NCBI GenBank assembly: GCA_963978895.1
Contig: OZ022244.1
Coordinates: 7,408,356-7,472,355, forward strand
Reading direction: 5' to 3'
Length of the DNA: 64,000 bases
DNA from: Erpobdella octoculata
Taxonomy: Eukaryota > Annelida > Clitellata > Hirudinida > Erpobdellidae
Position numbers and translations under genes: made by a program. The notes under the pieces are model-generated. The model ran no database searches, had not been told where the DNA came from, and saw only the letters and a list, made by a program, of their open reading frames with translations. Every line of letters begins with the position of its first letter. Within the stretch, counting starts at the first letter, position 1. Of the stretch, positions 18,921 to 33,300 are shown one piece after another.

Positions 18921-21903
18921 ATTTTGTCAATTTTTGTTCATTTACACGCAACCGATCGCTAGTAATAACCGATCGACTTTGCTCGGAGCATTCACGCCGC
19001 AATAATTACGGAAATTTCCCAGCGTTAAAATGCAGTTGTTAAAAGATGGTTTTTAATTATATTTTTGATTAAAAACTTTTAACGTTCATGATTTTGTCTG
19101 TTTTATTAGACGATAGTCAATTAATTGAGCGATGCCGTATTTTCATTATTAAATTGTTTTGATTTGTCTCGGCGCGTTTAAAAGTAAACAAAGATAAGCG
19201 ATGAGTATTTATTCCGACGATGAATTTTATTAAGAATGATTTCTGTTCTGAATAAACAACGTACTGTCTTTTATTAAATTATCATAGTTTTAAATAATAA
19301 TAATTTAATGAATCAGTGGCTTGTACAATTTGAATTTATCGTTAATAACACAAAAGGAGTGTTATGCAAGTCGAGTCGTTTTCCTGTCATCTAGCGACTG
19401 TTATAAAAACGTTCGACAACCGGCCACGAAACTCTGGCGATCAATATTACTAATCCCAGTCTGAATTTGCTATAGCGTTTACTATTTTAAACATGTAATT
19501 TGCTTGGAGGAAATAATTATCTGTTAAATTATTTTTTATACAAATGAATTCGAGACGGTGAGGTGGATGAGAATGAAACTTTGCGCGAAAAAGTTCTTCG
19601 ATGTTTGTTAACAGTTTACATAGATGTCAACAACCGGGCGCGAGAAACTAACAAGTGTTTAAATAACAACTGGACTAGCACGAATTTTAAATTTTCAATT
19701 CAGAAAAGATGTAATTATTTATTTTTTGTTTGTAAAGTGTTTTAAAAATGATTGTCGTGGTATTCCGATCGGCGATGAGATTTCACTCAAACAAAGCACA
19801 AACAAAGAATCTTGCAAATTACTTGTTTCAATATATTTAAAGAAAATGTAAAGATTAAAATAAATTTGTTCTTGCGAAATTAATCAAGTTTTGGAAAAAA
19901 AGTTTTTCATTCACGTCATAAATTTATTTATTAACAGCAATTATTGAAGAATAAATACGACAAAGAGGTAATAGAAGGAAAGAGTTATACCGCCGCTGTA
20001 AAATATTTAAAGTCTTACAGTTGAATCACTTTCCCTTGAGCTATGCGTGTACAACTCGCCGTGAGGTCTTTGCAATATATAGGAGATGGGAAAACAAAAC
20101 ACAAAGCTGCCTCTAATCGTCTCGAGAGCGTTAGCGCGTCGGTTTATGCGTGCGTGCTATCGCCTCTGGTCGAACGTTGTTGCACGCCATTCCAAAGGCA
20201 AGAAACTAGCAATGCAAAAGCTTTTTTCTTGTCCGAATATTACTGTTTTACATTTTTAAAGAACAATTTAAATAAAATATCATTTTATCACTTTTTAACT
20301 TTGATAGAGTTGTAAAAATCATTTTCTGTTTTCATATATCTAAGCAAACGTATACATTATTTTTTATAATAATTGTTTTGACGTTTAATAGTTATTATTA
20401 TAAACGTATACATTATTTTATATAATAATTGTTTTAATGTTTAATAATTATTGTAATTTATCGTTAATTAATTTAATAACAATAATCATTGAAGAATAAA
20501 AAAAATGCCACACCGCCACTGTGAAATAATTAAAGTCTTACAGTTGAATCACTTTCCCTTGAGCTATGCGTGTACAACTCGCCGTGAGCTCTTTGCAATA
20601 TATAGGGGATGGGAGAACAAAACACAAAGCTGCCTCTAATCGTCTCGAGAGCGTTAGCGCGTCGGTTTATGCGTGCGTGCTATCGCCTCTGGTCGAACGT
20701 TGTTGCACGCCATTCCAAAGGCAAGAAACTAGCGATGCAAAAGCTTTTTTCTTGTCCGAATATTACTGTTTATATTTTTTTAAGAACAATTTAAATAAAA
20801 TATCATTTTATCACCGTAACTTTGATAGAGTTGAAAAAATCATTTTCTGTTTTCATATATCTAAGCAAACGTATACATTATTCTTTATAATACTTGTTTT
20901 AATGTTTAATAATTATTATAAACGTATACAAAAAGTTGCATCTAATCGTCTCGAGAGCGTTAGCGCGTCGGTTTACGCGTGCGTGCTATCGTCGAACGTT
21001 GTTGCACGCCACTCCAAAGGCAAGAAACTAGCGATGCAAAAGCTTTTTTCTTGTTTAAATTTTTAAAGAAAAATTTAAGGAAAATATCATTTTATCACCG
21101 TAACTTTGGCATAGTTTGAAAAAATGATTTACTATTTTCAGGAAAGGCAGGGAGATCGATGCACAGTCGATAAGAGTCCGTCACCTCCACCGAATCCGAC
21201 GAGAAAGCTCGCCGTCAATTGAACGTGTCGACGTGAGAGTGTCTGGATACCCTTTGTGAACGAGAGAAAGCCCGACGTGGTACAATTTAACGTCCTGTCT
21301 TTGCAAAGTTACTGTAGTTTACGTCGAAGACCCCGACCGTTAAACGAACTAACCTAGCATGTCAGAACGTGTACCGCGAAAGGCACAAAAAACAAAACAA
21401 AAAATCAGGTCGTTCAAATGAAATCTGCCGGTTGGCAAGTTGATTGTGAAATTTAGTTTCATTTGTCAATTTGCTTGTGTACCCAAAATTGTCTTCAAAA
21501 TATAGCACAATTGGGCGCATAAGGCAAAAAATTTGAACGGCCTTCGGCCGTAGGGGAGATGATACCCATCGTTAGCCCTTAGGGCGCGCGAAAAACCGAT
21601 TAGAACCGGTTGGCAACCGCAGCGAAAATAGCCGGTTGGCAACATTTTGCCGCCCAGCCGGTCGGCAACGACCACGAATTGCCAACCGGGTGAATTATTG
21701 CTTAGCCGGTTGGCAACAGCCCCGACCGGTTGGCAATCGAGCATTTTTTTATAAAGAAAAGTCTATCTACATTTATTGTTAAAGTATGTATGTATAGTTA
21801 TAAGTTTTTCTAAGTAGCTGGCCGGTTGGCAAAAAAATAATTTCACTTAGAAAAATTTATGTAAATAAAAAATTGTCGTTTAAAGAGATGTTCGTCTGAA
21901 GCG

Positions 21904-22235
21904 AACAAATCTTCGAGTCAAGAGGCTTAGTTTCAACAGATCGCAGAGAGATACTGCTCTACTGAGTACGACACCCCGACTCAGAATTAGGTCGTCTACG
22001 AATGATTCGGCACCTCCACGTCGTAACTGATCGGTATTGCTTCGGCAAACGGACGCGCTGTTAGGCGTCCGATAAGAGCCGTCATGCCGTGGCTTAACAA
22101 CCGCCGGAGCCGAAATCGGTCGAGCCGGCGGATATCGTTGCCTCTCGACACGGAGGCGCTAGTAATGTTGTCGGTCTTGACTGGACGGGATTCTGACTTA
22201 GAGGCGTTCAGTCATAATCCCTCAGATGGTAGCTT
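21904..22235 (-). rRNA. 28S rRNA: 28S rRNA 3'-terminal fragment (U6, long form)
   Basis: Long form with the consensus 3' end (CGAAGATTTGTTC) and GTAGACGACC intact. It is the best reference copy in the window. Confidence 0.9.
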
Positions 22236-22261
22236 TTGAAATATACTGTTTCGAGAGCATT

Positions 22262-22311
22262 AAAAATATGGAACGCTTCACGAATTTGCGTGTCATCCTT
22301 GCGCAGGGGCC

Positions 22312-22351
<40 letters not shown>

Positions 22352-22368
22352 ACTGCCGAAGCAAGTAC
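22262..22368 (-). ncRNA. U6: U6 snRNA, canonical copy 2
   Basis: No difference from copy 1 (3961-4067) noticed. TATATAA is at 22392-22398. Confidence 0.95.
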
Positions 22369-22635
22369 AATAGCGTTGATTTCTAATTAGCTTATATATG
22401 TAACTGAGTGTCGAATTCGTAACGGTGGTGTTTTACAAAAAGCATTTTCAACGATAGGTGGCGTCAACATGTAAGTTTGAATGCACAATCTCATGAAAAA
22501 GCACTTTGAAGCAGAGGTTTTTTGGGTTGCCTAGATAGCTCTCGGTGTTACATTAATCTTTATTGCCGTGTTTTTGAAGACAGGCACTCGAAACGAAACT
22601 CGCCAAAATAACTAGAGGCCATAAATACGATAATC

Positions 22636-22696
22636 GCCTTTGTGGCGCGTTCGGCTGTTAACCGATAGGTTGGTGGATCGAATCCACCCAGGGGCG
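22636..22696 (+). tRNA. tRNA-Asn(GUU) relic, D arm deleted (copy 3)
   Basis: Same 61-nt relic as at 113-173. The upstream flank has the gaggccataaa variant. Confidence 0.85.
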
Positions 22697-22741
22697 ACTT
22701 CAACTTTTGTTTCTTCTGAAATATACTGTTTCGAGAGCATT

Positions 22742-22791
22742 AAAAATATGGAACGCTTCACGAATTTGCGTGTCATCCTTGCGCTGGGGCC

Positions 22792-22826
<35 letters not shown>

Positions 22827-22848
22827 GATGTACTGCCGAAGCAAGTAC
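22742..22848 (-). ncRNA. U6: U6 snRNA variant copy 3 (A22C, U64A)
   Basis: Same substitutions as at 219-325. The adjacent T-run is 14 nt. Confidence 0.85.
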
Positions 22849-23151
22849 AATAGCGTTTTTTTTTTTTTTATAATAGTTTATAGTCCTTTACACCAGGTGT
22901 TTTAAGACTTTAATGTCTGTATGTAGGAAGCAGTTAAGTACTTCCTGTCGTGGATCAGAATTTGATCTTTTTTACTTTTCCCTCCTCCTTTCTCCAGGCT
23001 TGGGACTGGCTCGCAATTAGCGTACAATAGATAGTTATTTACTGTTTAGTACATTAAAAAAAATTTTTATATTTACATTTTTTTATTCATAATATTACTC
23101 AAAAATGTTTGTTTGCGTTGTATTTGTTAAAATAAATTAAAGTTTTAATTT

Positions 23152-26100
23152 ATTTTGTCAATTTTTGTTCATTTACACGCAACCGATCGCTAGTAATAAC
23201 CGATCGACTTTGCTCGGAGCATTCACGCCGCAATAATTACGGAAATTTCCCAGCGTTAAAATGCAGTTGTTAAAAGATGGTTTTTAATTATATTTTTGAT
23301 TAAAAACTTTTAACGTTCATGATTTTGTCTGTTTTATTAGACGATAGTCAATTAATTGAGCGATGCCGTATTTTCATTATTAAATTGTTTTGATTTGTCT
23401 CGGCGCGTTTAAAAGTAAACAAAGATAAGCGATGAGTATTTATTCCGACGATGAATTTTATTAAGAATGATTTCTGTTCTGAATAAACAACGTACTGTCT
23501 TTTATTAAATTATCATAGTTTTAAATAATAATAATTTAATGAATCAGTGGCTTGTACAATTTGAATTTATCGTTAATAACACAAAAGGAGTGTTATGCAA
23601 GTCGAGTCGTTTTCCTGTCATCTAGCGACTGTTATAAAAACGTTCGACAACCGGCCACGAAACTCTGGCGATCAATATTACTAATCCCAGTCTGAATTTG
23701 CTATAGCGTTTACTATTTTAAACATGTAATTTGCTTGGAGGAAATAATTATCTGTTAAATTATTTTTTATACAAATGAATTCGAGACGGTGAGGTGGATG
23801 AGAATGAAACTTTGCGCGAAAAAGTTCTTCGATGTTTGTTAACAGTTTACATAGATGTCAACAACCGGGCGCGAGAAACTAACAAGTGTTTAAATAACAA
23901 CTGGACTAGCACGAATTTTAAATTTTCAATTCAGAAAAGATGTAATTATTTATTTTTTGTTTGTAAAGTGTTTTAAAAATGATTGTCGTGGTATTCCGAT
24001 CGGCGATGAGATTTCACTCAAACAAAGCACAAACAAAGAATCTTGCAAATTACTTGTTTCAATATATTTAAAGAAAATGTAAAGATTAAAATAAATTTGT
24101 TCTTGCGAAATTAATCAAGTTTTGGAAAAAAAGTTTTTCATTCACGTCATAAATTTATTTATTAACAGCAATTATTGAAGAATAAATACGACAAAGAGGT
24201 AATAGAAGGAAAGAGTTATACCGCCGCTGTAAAATATTTAAAGTCTTACAGTTGAATCACTTTCCCTTGAGCTATGCGTGTACAACTCGCCGTGAGGTCT
24301 TTGCAATATATAGGAGATGGGAAAACAAAACACAAAGCTGCCTCTAATCGTCTCGAGAGCGTTAGCGCGTCGGTTTATGCGTGCGTGCTATCGCCTCTGG
24401 TCGAACGTTGTTGCACGCCATTCCAAAGGCAAGAAACTAGCAATGCAAAAGCTTTTTTCTTGTCCGAATATTACTGTTTTACATTTTTAAAGAACAATTT
24501 AAATAAAATATCATTTTATCACTTTTTAACTTTGATAGAGTTGTAAAAATCATTTTCTGTTTTCATATATCTAAGCAAACGTATACATTATTTTTTATAA
24601 TAATTGTTTTGACGTTTAATAGTTATTATTATAAACGTATACATTATTTTATATAATAATTGTTTTAATGTTTAATAATTATTGTAATTTATCGTTAATT
24701 AATTTAATAACAATAATCATTGAAGAATAAAAAAAATGCCACACCGCCACTGTGAAATAATTAAAGTCTTACAGTTGAATCACTTTCCCTTGAGCTATGC
24801 GTGTACAACTCGCCGTGAGCTCTTTGCAATATATAGGGGATGGGAGAACAAAACACAAAGCTGCCTCTAATCGTCTCGAGAGCGTTAGCGCGTCGGTTTA
24901 TGCGTGCGTGCTATCGCCTCTGGTCGAACGTTGTTGCACGCCATTCCAAAGGCAAGAAACTAGCGATGCAAAAGCTTTTTTCTTGTCCGAATATTACTGT
25001 TTATATTTTTTTAAGAACAATTTAAATAAAATATCATTTTATCACCGTAACTTTGATAGAGTTGAAAAAATCATTTTCTGTTTTCATATATCTAAGCAAA
25101 CGTATACATTATTCTTTATAATACTTGTTTTAATGTTTAATAATTATTATAAACGTATAAAAAAAGTTGCATCTAATCGTCTCGAGAGCGTTAGCGCGTC
25201 GGTTTACGCGTGCGTGCTATCGTCGAACGTTGTTGCACGCCACTCCAAAGGCAAGAAACTAGCGATGCAAAAGCTTTTTTCTTGTTTAAATTTTTAAAGA
25301 AAAATTTAAGGAAAATATCATTTTATCACCGTAACTTTGGCATAGTTTGAAAAAATGATTTACTATTTTCAGGAAAGGCAGGGAGATCGATGCACAGTCG
25401 ATAAGAGTCCGTCACCTCCACCGAATCCGACGAGAAAGCTCGCCGTCAATTGAACGTGTCGACGTGAGAGTGTCTGGATACCCTTTGTGAACGAGAGAAA
25501 GCCCGACGTGGTACAATTTAACGTCCTGTCTTTGCAAAGTTACTGTAGTTTACGTCGAAGACCCCGACCGTTAAACGAACTAACCTAGCATGTCAGAACG
25601 TGTACCGCGAAAGGCACAAAAAACAAAACAAAAAATCAGGTCGTTCAAATGAAATCTGCCGGTTGGCAAGTTGATTGTGAAATTTAGTTTCATTTGTCAA
25701 TTTGCTTGTGTACCCAAAATTGTCTTCAAAATATAGCACAATTGGGCGCATAAGGCAAAAAATTTGAACGGCCTTCGGCCGTAGGGGAGATGATACCCAT
25801 CGTTAGCCCTTAGGGCGCGCGAAAAACCGATTAGAACCGGTTGGCAACCGCAGCGAAAATAGCCGGTTGGCAACATTTTGCCGCCCAGCCGGTCGGCAAC
25901 GACCACGAATTGCCAACCGGGTGAATTATTGCTTAGCCGGTTGGCAACAGCCCCGACCGGTTGGCAATCGAGCATTTTTTTATAAAGAAAAGTCTATCTA
26001 CATTTATTGTTAAAGTATGTATGTATAGTTATAAGTTTTTCTAAGTAGCTGGCCGGTTGGCAAAAAAATAATTTCACTTAGAAAAATTTATGAAAATAAA

Positions 26101-26399
26101 AAATTGTCGTTTAAAGAGATGTTCGTCTGAAGCGAACAAATCTTCGAGTCAAGAGGCTTAGTTTCAACAGATCGCAGAGAGATACTGCTCTACTGAGTAC
26201 GACACCCCGACTCAGAATTAGGTCGTCTACGAATGATTCGGCACCTCCACGTCGTAACTGATCGGTATTGCTTCGGCAAACGGACGCGCTGTTAGGCGTC
26301 CGATAAGAGCCGTCATGCCGTGGCTTAACAACCGCCGGAGCCGAAATCGGTCGAGCCGGCGGATATCGTTGCCTCTCGACACGGAGGCGCTAGTAATGT
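23152..26399. repeat. Tandem unit U7 (short class, 3,248 bp)
   Basis: A short unit flanked on both sides by long ones. It shares cgtataaaaaaag with U4 but retains the 17 bp lost there. Confidence 0.95.
26135..26399 (-). rRNA. 28S rRNA: 28S rRNA 3'-terminal fragment (U7, short form)
   Basis: Short form with the same breakpoint as U2-U5, pointing to a single deletion event copied between units. Confidence 0.88.
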
Positions 26400-29382
26400 A
26401 TTTTGTCAATTTTTGTTCATTTACACGCAACCGATCGCTAGTAATAACCGATCGACTTTGCTCGGAGCATTCACGCCGCAATAATTACGGAAATTTCCCA
26501 GCGTTAAAATGCAGTTGTTAAAAGATGGTTTTTAATTATATTTTTGATTAAAAACTTTTAACGTTCATGATTTTGTCTGTTTTATTAGACGATAGTCAAT
26601 TAATTGAGCGATGCCGTATTTTCATTATTAAATTGTTTTGATTTGTCTCGGCGCGTTTAAAAGTAAACAAAGATAAGCGATGAGTATTTATTCCGACGAT
26701 GAATTTTATTAAGAATGATTTCTGTTCTGAATAAACAACGTACTGTCTTTTATTAAATTATCATAGTTTTAAATAATAATAATTTAATGAATCAGTGGCT
26801 TGTACAATTTGAATTTATCGTTAATAACACAAAAGGAGTGTTATGCAAGTCGAGTCGTTTTCCTGTCATCTAGCGACTGTTATAAAAACGTTCGACAACC
26901 GGCCACGAAACTCTGGCGATCAATATTACTAATCCCAGTCTGAATTTGCTATAGCGTTTACTATTTTAAACATGTAATTTGCTTGGAGGAAATAATTATC
27001 TGTTAAATTATTTTTTATACAAATGAATTCGAGACGGTGAGGTGGATGAGAATGAAACTTTGCGCGAAAAAGTTCTTCGATGTTTGTTAACAGTTTACAT
27101 AGATGTCAACAACCGGGCGCGAGAAACTAACAAGTGTTTAAATAACAACTGGACTAGCACGAATTTTAAATTTTCAATTCAGAAAAGATGTAATTATTTA
27201 TTTTTTGTTTGTAAAGTGTTTTAAAAATGATTGTCGTGGTATTCCGATCGGCGATGAGATTTCACTCAAACAAAGCACAAACAAAGAATCTTGCAAATTA
27301 CTTGTTTCAATATATTTAAAGAAAATGTAAAGATTAAAATAAATTTGTTCTTGCGAAATTAATCAAGTTTTGGAAAAAAAGTTTTTCATTCACGTCATAA
27401 ATTTATTTATTAACAGCAATTATTGAAGAATAAATACGACAAAGAGGTAATAGAAGGAAAGAGTTATACCGCCGCTGTAAAATATTTAAAGTCTTACAGT
27501 TGAATCACTTTCCCTTGAGCTATGCGTGTACAACTCGCCGTGAGGTCTTTGCAATATATAGGAGATGGGAAAACAAAACACAAAGCTGCCTCTAATCGTC
27601 TCGAGAGCGTTAGCGCGTCGGTTTATGCGTGCGTGCTATCGCCTCTGGTCGAACGTTGTTGCACGCCATTCCAAAGGCAAGAAACTAGCAATGCAAAAGC
27701 TTTTTTCTTGTCCGAATATTACTGTTTTACATTTTTAAAGAACAATTTAAATAAAATATCATTTTATCACTTTTTAACTTTGATAGAGTTGTAAAAATCA
27801 TTTTCTGTTTTCATATATCTAAGCAAACGTATACATTATTTTTTATAATAATTGTTTTGACGTTTAATAGTTATTATTATAAACGTATACATTATTTTAT
27901 ATAATAATTGTTTTAATGTTTAATAATTATTGTAATTTATCGTTAATTAATTTAATAACAATAATCATTGAAGAATAAAAAAAATGCCACACCGCCACTG
28001 TGAAATAATTAAAGTCTTACAGTTGAATCACTTTCCCTTGAGCTATGCGTGTACAACTCGCCGTGAGCTCTTTGCAATATATAGGGGATGGGAGAACAAA
28101 ACACAAAGCTGCCTCTAATCGTCTCGAGAGCGTTAGCGCGTCGGTTTATGCGTGCGTGCTATCGCCTCTGGTCGAACGTTGTTGCACGCCATTCCAAAGG
28201 CAAGAAACTAGCGATGCAAAAGCTTTTTTCTTGTCCGAATATTACTGTTTATATTTTTTTAAGAACAATTTAAATAAAATATCATTTTATCACCGTAACT
28301 TTGATAGAGTTGAAAAAATCATTTTCTGTTTTCATATATCTAAGCAAACGTATACATTATTCTTTATAATACTTGTTTTAATGTTTAATAATTATTATAA
28401 ACGTATACAAAAAGTTGCATCTAATCGTCTCGAGAGCGTTAGCGCGTCGGTTTACGCGTGCGTGCTATCGTCGAACGTTGTTGCACGCCACTCCAAAGGC
28501 AAGAAACTAGCGATGCAAAAGCTTTTTTCTTGTTTAAATTTTTAAAGAAAAATTTAAGGAAAATATCATTTTATCACCGTAACTTTGGCATAGTTTGAAA
28601 AAATGATTTACTATTTTCAGGAAAGGCAGGGAGATCGATGCACAGTCGATAAGAGTCCGTCACCTCCACCGAATCCGACGAGAAAGCTCGCCGTCAATTG
28701 AACGTGTCGACGTGAGAGTGTCTGGATACCCTTTGTGAACGAGAGAAAGCCCGACGTGGTACAATTTAACGTCCTGTCTTTGCAAAGTTACTGTAGTTTA
28801 CGTCGAAGACCCCGACCGTTAAACGAACTAACCTAGCATGTCAGAACGTGTACCGCGAAAGGCACAAAAAACAAAACAAAAAATCAGGTCGTTCAAATGA
28901 AATCTGCCGGTTGGCAAGTTGATTGTGAAATTTAGTTTCATTTGTCAATTTGCTTGTGTACCCAAAATTGTCTTCAAAATATAGCACAATTGGGCGCATA
29001 AGGCAAAAAATTTGAACGGCCTTCGGCCGTAGGGGAGATGATACCCATCGTTAGCCCTTAGGGCGCGCGAAAAACCGATTAGAACCGGTTGGCAACCGCA
29101 GCGAAAATAGCCGGTTGGCAACATTTTGCCGCCCAGCCGGTCGGCAACGACCACGAATTGCCAACCGGGTGAATTATTGCTTAGCCGGTTGGCAACAGCC
29201 CCGACCGGTTGGCAATCGAGCATTTTTTTATAAAGAAAAGTCTATCTACATTTATTGTTAAAGTATGTATGTATAGTTATAAGTTTTTCTAAGTAGCTGG
29301 CCGGTTGGCAAAAAAATAATTTCACTTAGAAAAATTTATGAAAATAAAAAATTGTCGTTTAAAGAGATGTTCGTCTGAAGCG

Positions 29383-29714
29383 AACAAATCTTCGAGTCAA
29401 GAGGCTTAGTTTCAACAGATCGCAGAGAGATACTGCTCTACTGAGTACGACACCCCGACTCAGAATTAGGTCGTCTACGAATGATTCGGCACCTCCACGT
29501 CGTAACTGATCGGTATTGCTTCGGCAAACGGACGCGCTGTTAGGCGTCCGATAAGAGCCGTCATGCCGTGGCTTAACAACCGCCGGAGCCGAAATCGGTC
29601 GAGCCGGCGGATATCGTTGCCTCTCGACACGGAGGCGCTAGTAATGTTGTCGGTCTTGACTGGACGGGATTCTGACTTAGAGGCGTTCAGTCATAATCCC
29701 TCAGATGGTAGCTT
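29383..29714 (-). rRNA. 28S rRNA: 28S rRNA 3'-terminal fragment (U8, long form)
   Basis: Long form with consensus sequence. Confidence 0.9.
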
Positions 29715-29740
29715 TTGAAATATACTGTTTCGAGAGCATT

Positions 29741-29790
29741 AAAAATATGGAACGCTTCACGAATTTGCGTGTCATCCTTGCGCAGGGGCC

Positions 29791-29830
<40 letters not shown>

Positions 29831-29847
29831 ACTGCCGAAGCAAGTAC
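29741..29847 (-). ncRNA. U6: U6 snRNA, canonical copy 3
   Basis: Canonical. TATATAA is at 29871-29877. Confidence 0.95.
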
Positions 29848-30114
29848 AATAGCGTTGATTTCTAATTAGCTTATATATGTAACTGAGTGTCGAATTCGTA
29901 ACGGTGGTGTTTTACAAAAAGCATTTTCAACGATATGTGGCGTCAACATGTAAGTTTGAATGCACAATCTCATGAAAAAGCACTTTGAAGCAGAGGTTTT
30001 TTGGGTTGCCTAGATAGCTCTCGGTGTTACATTAATCTTTATTGCCGTGTTTTTGAAGACAGGCACTCGAAACGAAACTCGCCAAAATAACTAGAGGCCA
30101 TAAATACGATAATC

Positions 30115-30175
30115 GCCTTTGTGGCGCGTTCGGCTGTTAACCGATAGGTTGGTGGATCGAATCCACCCAGGGGCG
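30115..30175 (+). tRNA. tRNA-Asn(GUU) relic, D arm deleted (copy 4)
   Basis: Same 61-nt relic as at 113-173. Confidence 0.85.
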
Positions 30176-30220
30176 ACTTCAACTTTTGTTTCTTCTGAAA
30201 TATACTGTTTCGAGAGCATT

Positions 30221-30270
30221 AAAAATATGGAACGCTTCACGAATTTGCGTGTCATCCTTGCGCTGGGGCC

Positions 30271-30305
<35 letters not shown>

Positions 30306-30327
30306 GATGTACTGCCGAAGCAAGTAC
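30221..30327 (-). ncRNA. U6: U6 snRNA variant copy 4 (A22C, U64A)
   Basis: Same two substitutions as the reference variant. Confidence 0.85.
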
Positions 30328-33300
30328 AATAGCGTTTTTTTTTTTTTTATAATAGTTTATAGTCCTTTACACCAGGTGTTTTAAGACTTTAATGTCTGTA
30401 TGTAGGAAGCAGTTAAGTACTTCCTGTCGTGGATCAGAATTTGATCTTTTTTACTTTTCCCTCCTCCTTTCTCCAGGCTTGGGACTGGCTCGCAATTAGC
30501 GTACAATAGATAGTTATTTACTGTTTAGTACATTAAAAAAAAATTTTATATTTACATTTTTTTATTCATAATAATACTCAAAAATGTTTGTTTGCGTTGT
30601 ATTTGTTAAAATAAATTAAAGTTTTAATTTATTTTGTCAATTTTTGTTCATTTACACGCAACCGATCGCTAGTAATAACCGATCGACTTTGCTCGGAGCA
30701 TTCACGCCGCAATAATTACGGAAATTTCCCAGCGTTAAAATGCAGTTGTTAAAAGATGGTTTTTAATTATATTTTTGATTAAAAACTTTTAACGTTCATG
30801 ATTTTGTCTGTTTTATTAGACGATAGTCAATTAATTGAGCGATGCCGTATTTTCATTATTAAATTGTTTTGATTTGTCTCGGCGCGTTTAAAAGTAAACA
30901 AAGATAAGCGATGAGTATTTATTCCGACGATGAATTTTATTAAGAATGATTTCTGTTCTGAATAAACAACGTACTGTCTTTTATTAAATTATCATAGTTT
31001 TAAATAATAATAATTTAATGAATCAGTGGCTTGTACAATTTGAATTTATCGTTAATAACACAAAAGGAGTGTTATGCAAGTCGAGTCGTTTTCCTGTCAT
31101 CTAGCGACTGTTATAAAAACGTTCGACAACCGGCCACGAAACTCTGGCGATCAATATTACTAATCCCAGTCTGAATTTGCTATAGCGTTTACTATTTTAA
31201 ACATGTAATTTGCTTGGAGGAAATAATTATCTGTTAAATTATTTTTTATACAAATGAATTCGAGACGGTGAGGTGGATGAGAATGAAACTTTGCGCGAAA
31301 AAGTTCTTCGATGTTTGTTAACAGTTTACATAGATGTCAACAACCGGGCGCGAGAAACTAACAAGTGTTTAAATAACAACTGGACTAGCACGAATTTTAA
31401 ATTTTCAATTCAGAAAAGATGTAATTATTTATTTTTTGTTTGTAAAGTGTTTTAAAAATGATTGTCGTGGTATTCCGATCGGCGATGAGATTTCACTCAA
31501 ACAAAGCACAAACAAAGAATCTTGCAAATTACTTGTTTCAATATATTTAAAGAAAATGTAAAGATTAAAATAAATTTGTTCTTGCGAAATTAATCAAGTT
31601 TTGGAAAAAAAGTTTTTCATTCACGTCATAAATTTATTTATTAACAGCAATTATTGAAGAATAAATACGACAAAGAGGTAATAGAAGGAAAGAGTTATAC
31701 CGCCGCTGTAAAATATTTAAAGTCTTACAGTTGAATCACTTTCCCTTGAGCTATGCGTGTACAACTCGCCGTGAGGTCTTTGCAATATATAGGAGATGGG
31801 AAAACAAAACACAAAGCTGCCTCTAATCGTCTCGAGAGCGTTAGCGCGTCGGTTTATGCGTGCGTGCTATCGCCTCTGGTCGAACGTTGTTGCACGCCAT
31901 TCCAAAGGCAAGAAACTAGCAATGCAAAAGCTTTTTTCTTGTCCGAATATTACTGTTTTACATTTTTAAAGAACAATTTAAATAAAATATCATTTTATCA
32001 CTTTTTAACTTTGATAGAGTTGTAAAAATCATTTTCTGTTTTCATATATCTAAGCAAACGTATACATTATTTTTTATAATAATTGTTTTGACGTTTAATA
32101 GTTATTATTATAAACGTATACATTATTTTATATAATAATTGTTTTAATGTTTAATAATTGTTTTAATGTTTAATAATTATTGTAATTTATCGTTAATTAA
32201 TTTAATAACAATAATCATTGAAGAATAAAAAAAATGCCACACCGCCACTGTGAAATAATTAAAGTCTTACAGTTGAATCACTTTCCCTTGAGCTATGCGT
32301 GTACAACTCGCCGTGAGCTCTTTGCAATATATAGGGGATGGGAGAACAAAACACAAAGCTGCCTCTAATCGTCTCGAGAGCGTTAGCGCGTCGGTTTATG
32401 CGTGCGTGCTATCGCCTCTGGTCGAACGTTGTTGCACGCCATTCCAAAGGCAAGAAACTAGCGATGCAAAAGCTTTTTTCTTGTCCGAATATTACTGTTT
32501 ATATTTTTTTAAGAACAATTTAAATAAAATATCATTTTATCACCGTAACTTTGATAGAGTTGAAAAAATCATTTTCTGTTTTCATATATCTAAGCAAACG
32601 TATACATTATTCTTTATAATACTTGTTTTAATGTTTAATAATTATTATAAACGTATACAAAAAGTTGCATCTAATCGTCTCGAGAGCGTTAGCGCGTCGG
32701 TTTACGCGTGCGTGCTATCGTCGAACGTTGTTGCACGCCACTCCAAAGGCAAGAAACTAGCGATGCAAAAGCTTTTTTCTTGTTTAAATTTTTAAAGAAA
32801 AATTTAAGGAAAATATCATTTTATCACCGTAACTTTGGCATAGTTTGAAAAAATGATTTACTATTTTCAGGAAAGGCAGGGAGATCGATGCACAGTCGAT
32901 AAGAGTCCGTCACCTCCACCGAATCCGACGAGAAAGCTCGCCGTCAATTGAACGTGTCGACGTGAGAGTGTCTGGATACCCTTTGTGAACGAGAGAAAGC
33001 CCGACGTGGTACAATTTAACGTCCTGTCTTTGCAAAGTTACTGTAGTTTACGTCGAAGACCCCGACCGTTAAACGAACTAACCTAGCATGTCAGAACGTG
33101 TACCGCGAAAGGCACAAAAAACAAAACAAAAAATCAGGTCGTTCAAATGAAATCTGCCGGTTGGCAAGTTGATTGTGAAATTTAGTTTCATTTGTCAATT
33201 TGCTTGTGTACCCAAAATTGTCTTCAAAATATAGCACAATTGGGCGCATAAGGCAAAAAATTTGAACGGCCTTCGGCCGTAGGGGAGATGATACCCATCG

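Larger units (their letters stand above)
18921..23151. repeat. Tandem unit U6 (long class, 4,231 bp)
   Basis: First long unit after the run of short ones. It has a private ttatgtaaataaa near 21858 (others ttatgaaaataaa) and aatattactc near 23091. Confidence 0.95.
26400..30630. repeat. Tandem unit U8 (long class, 4,231 bp)
   Basis: The region upstream of U6 reads cgatatgtgg near 29933, a marker shared only with U9. Confidence 0.95.
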
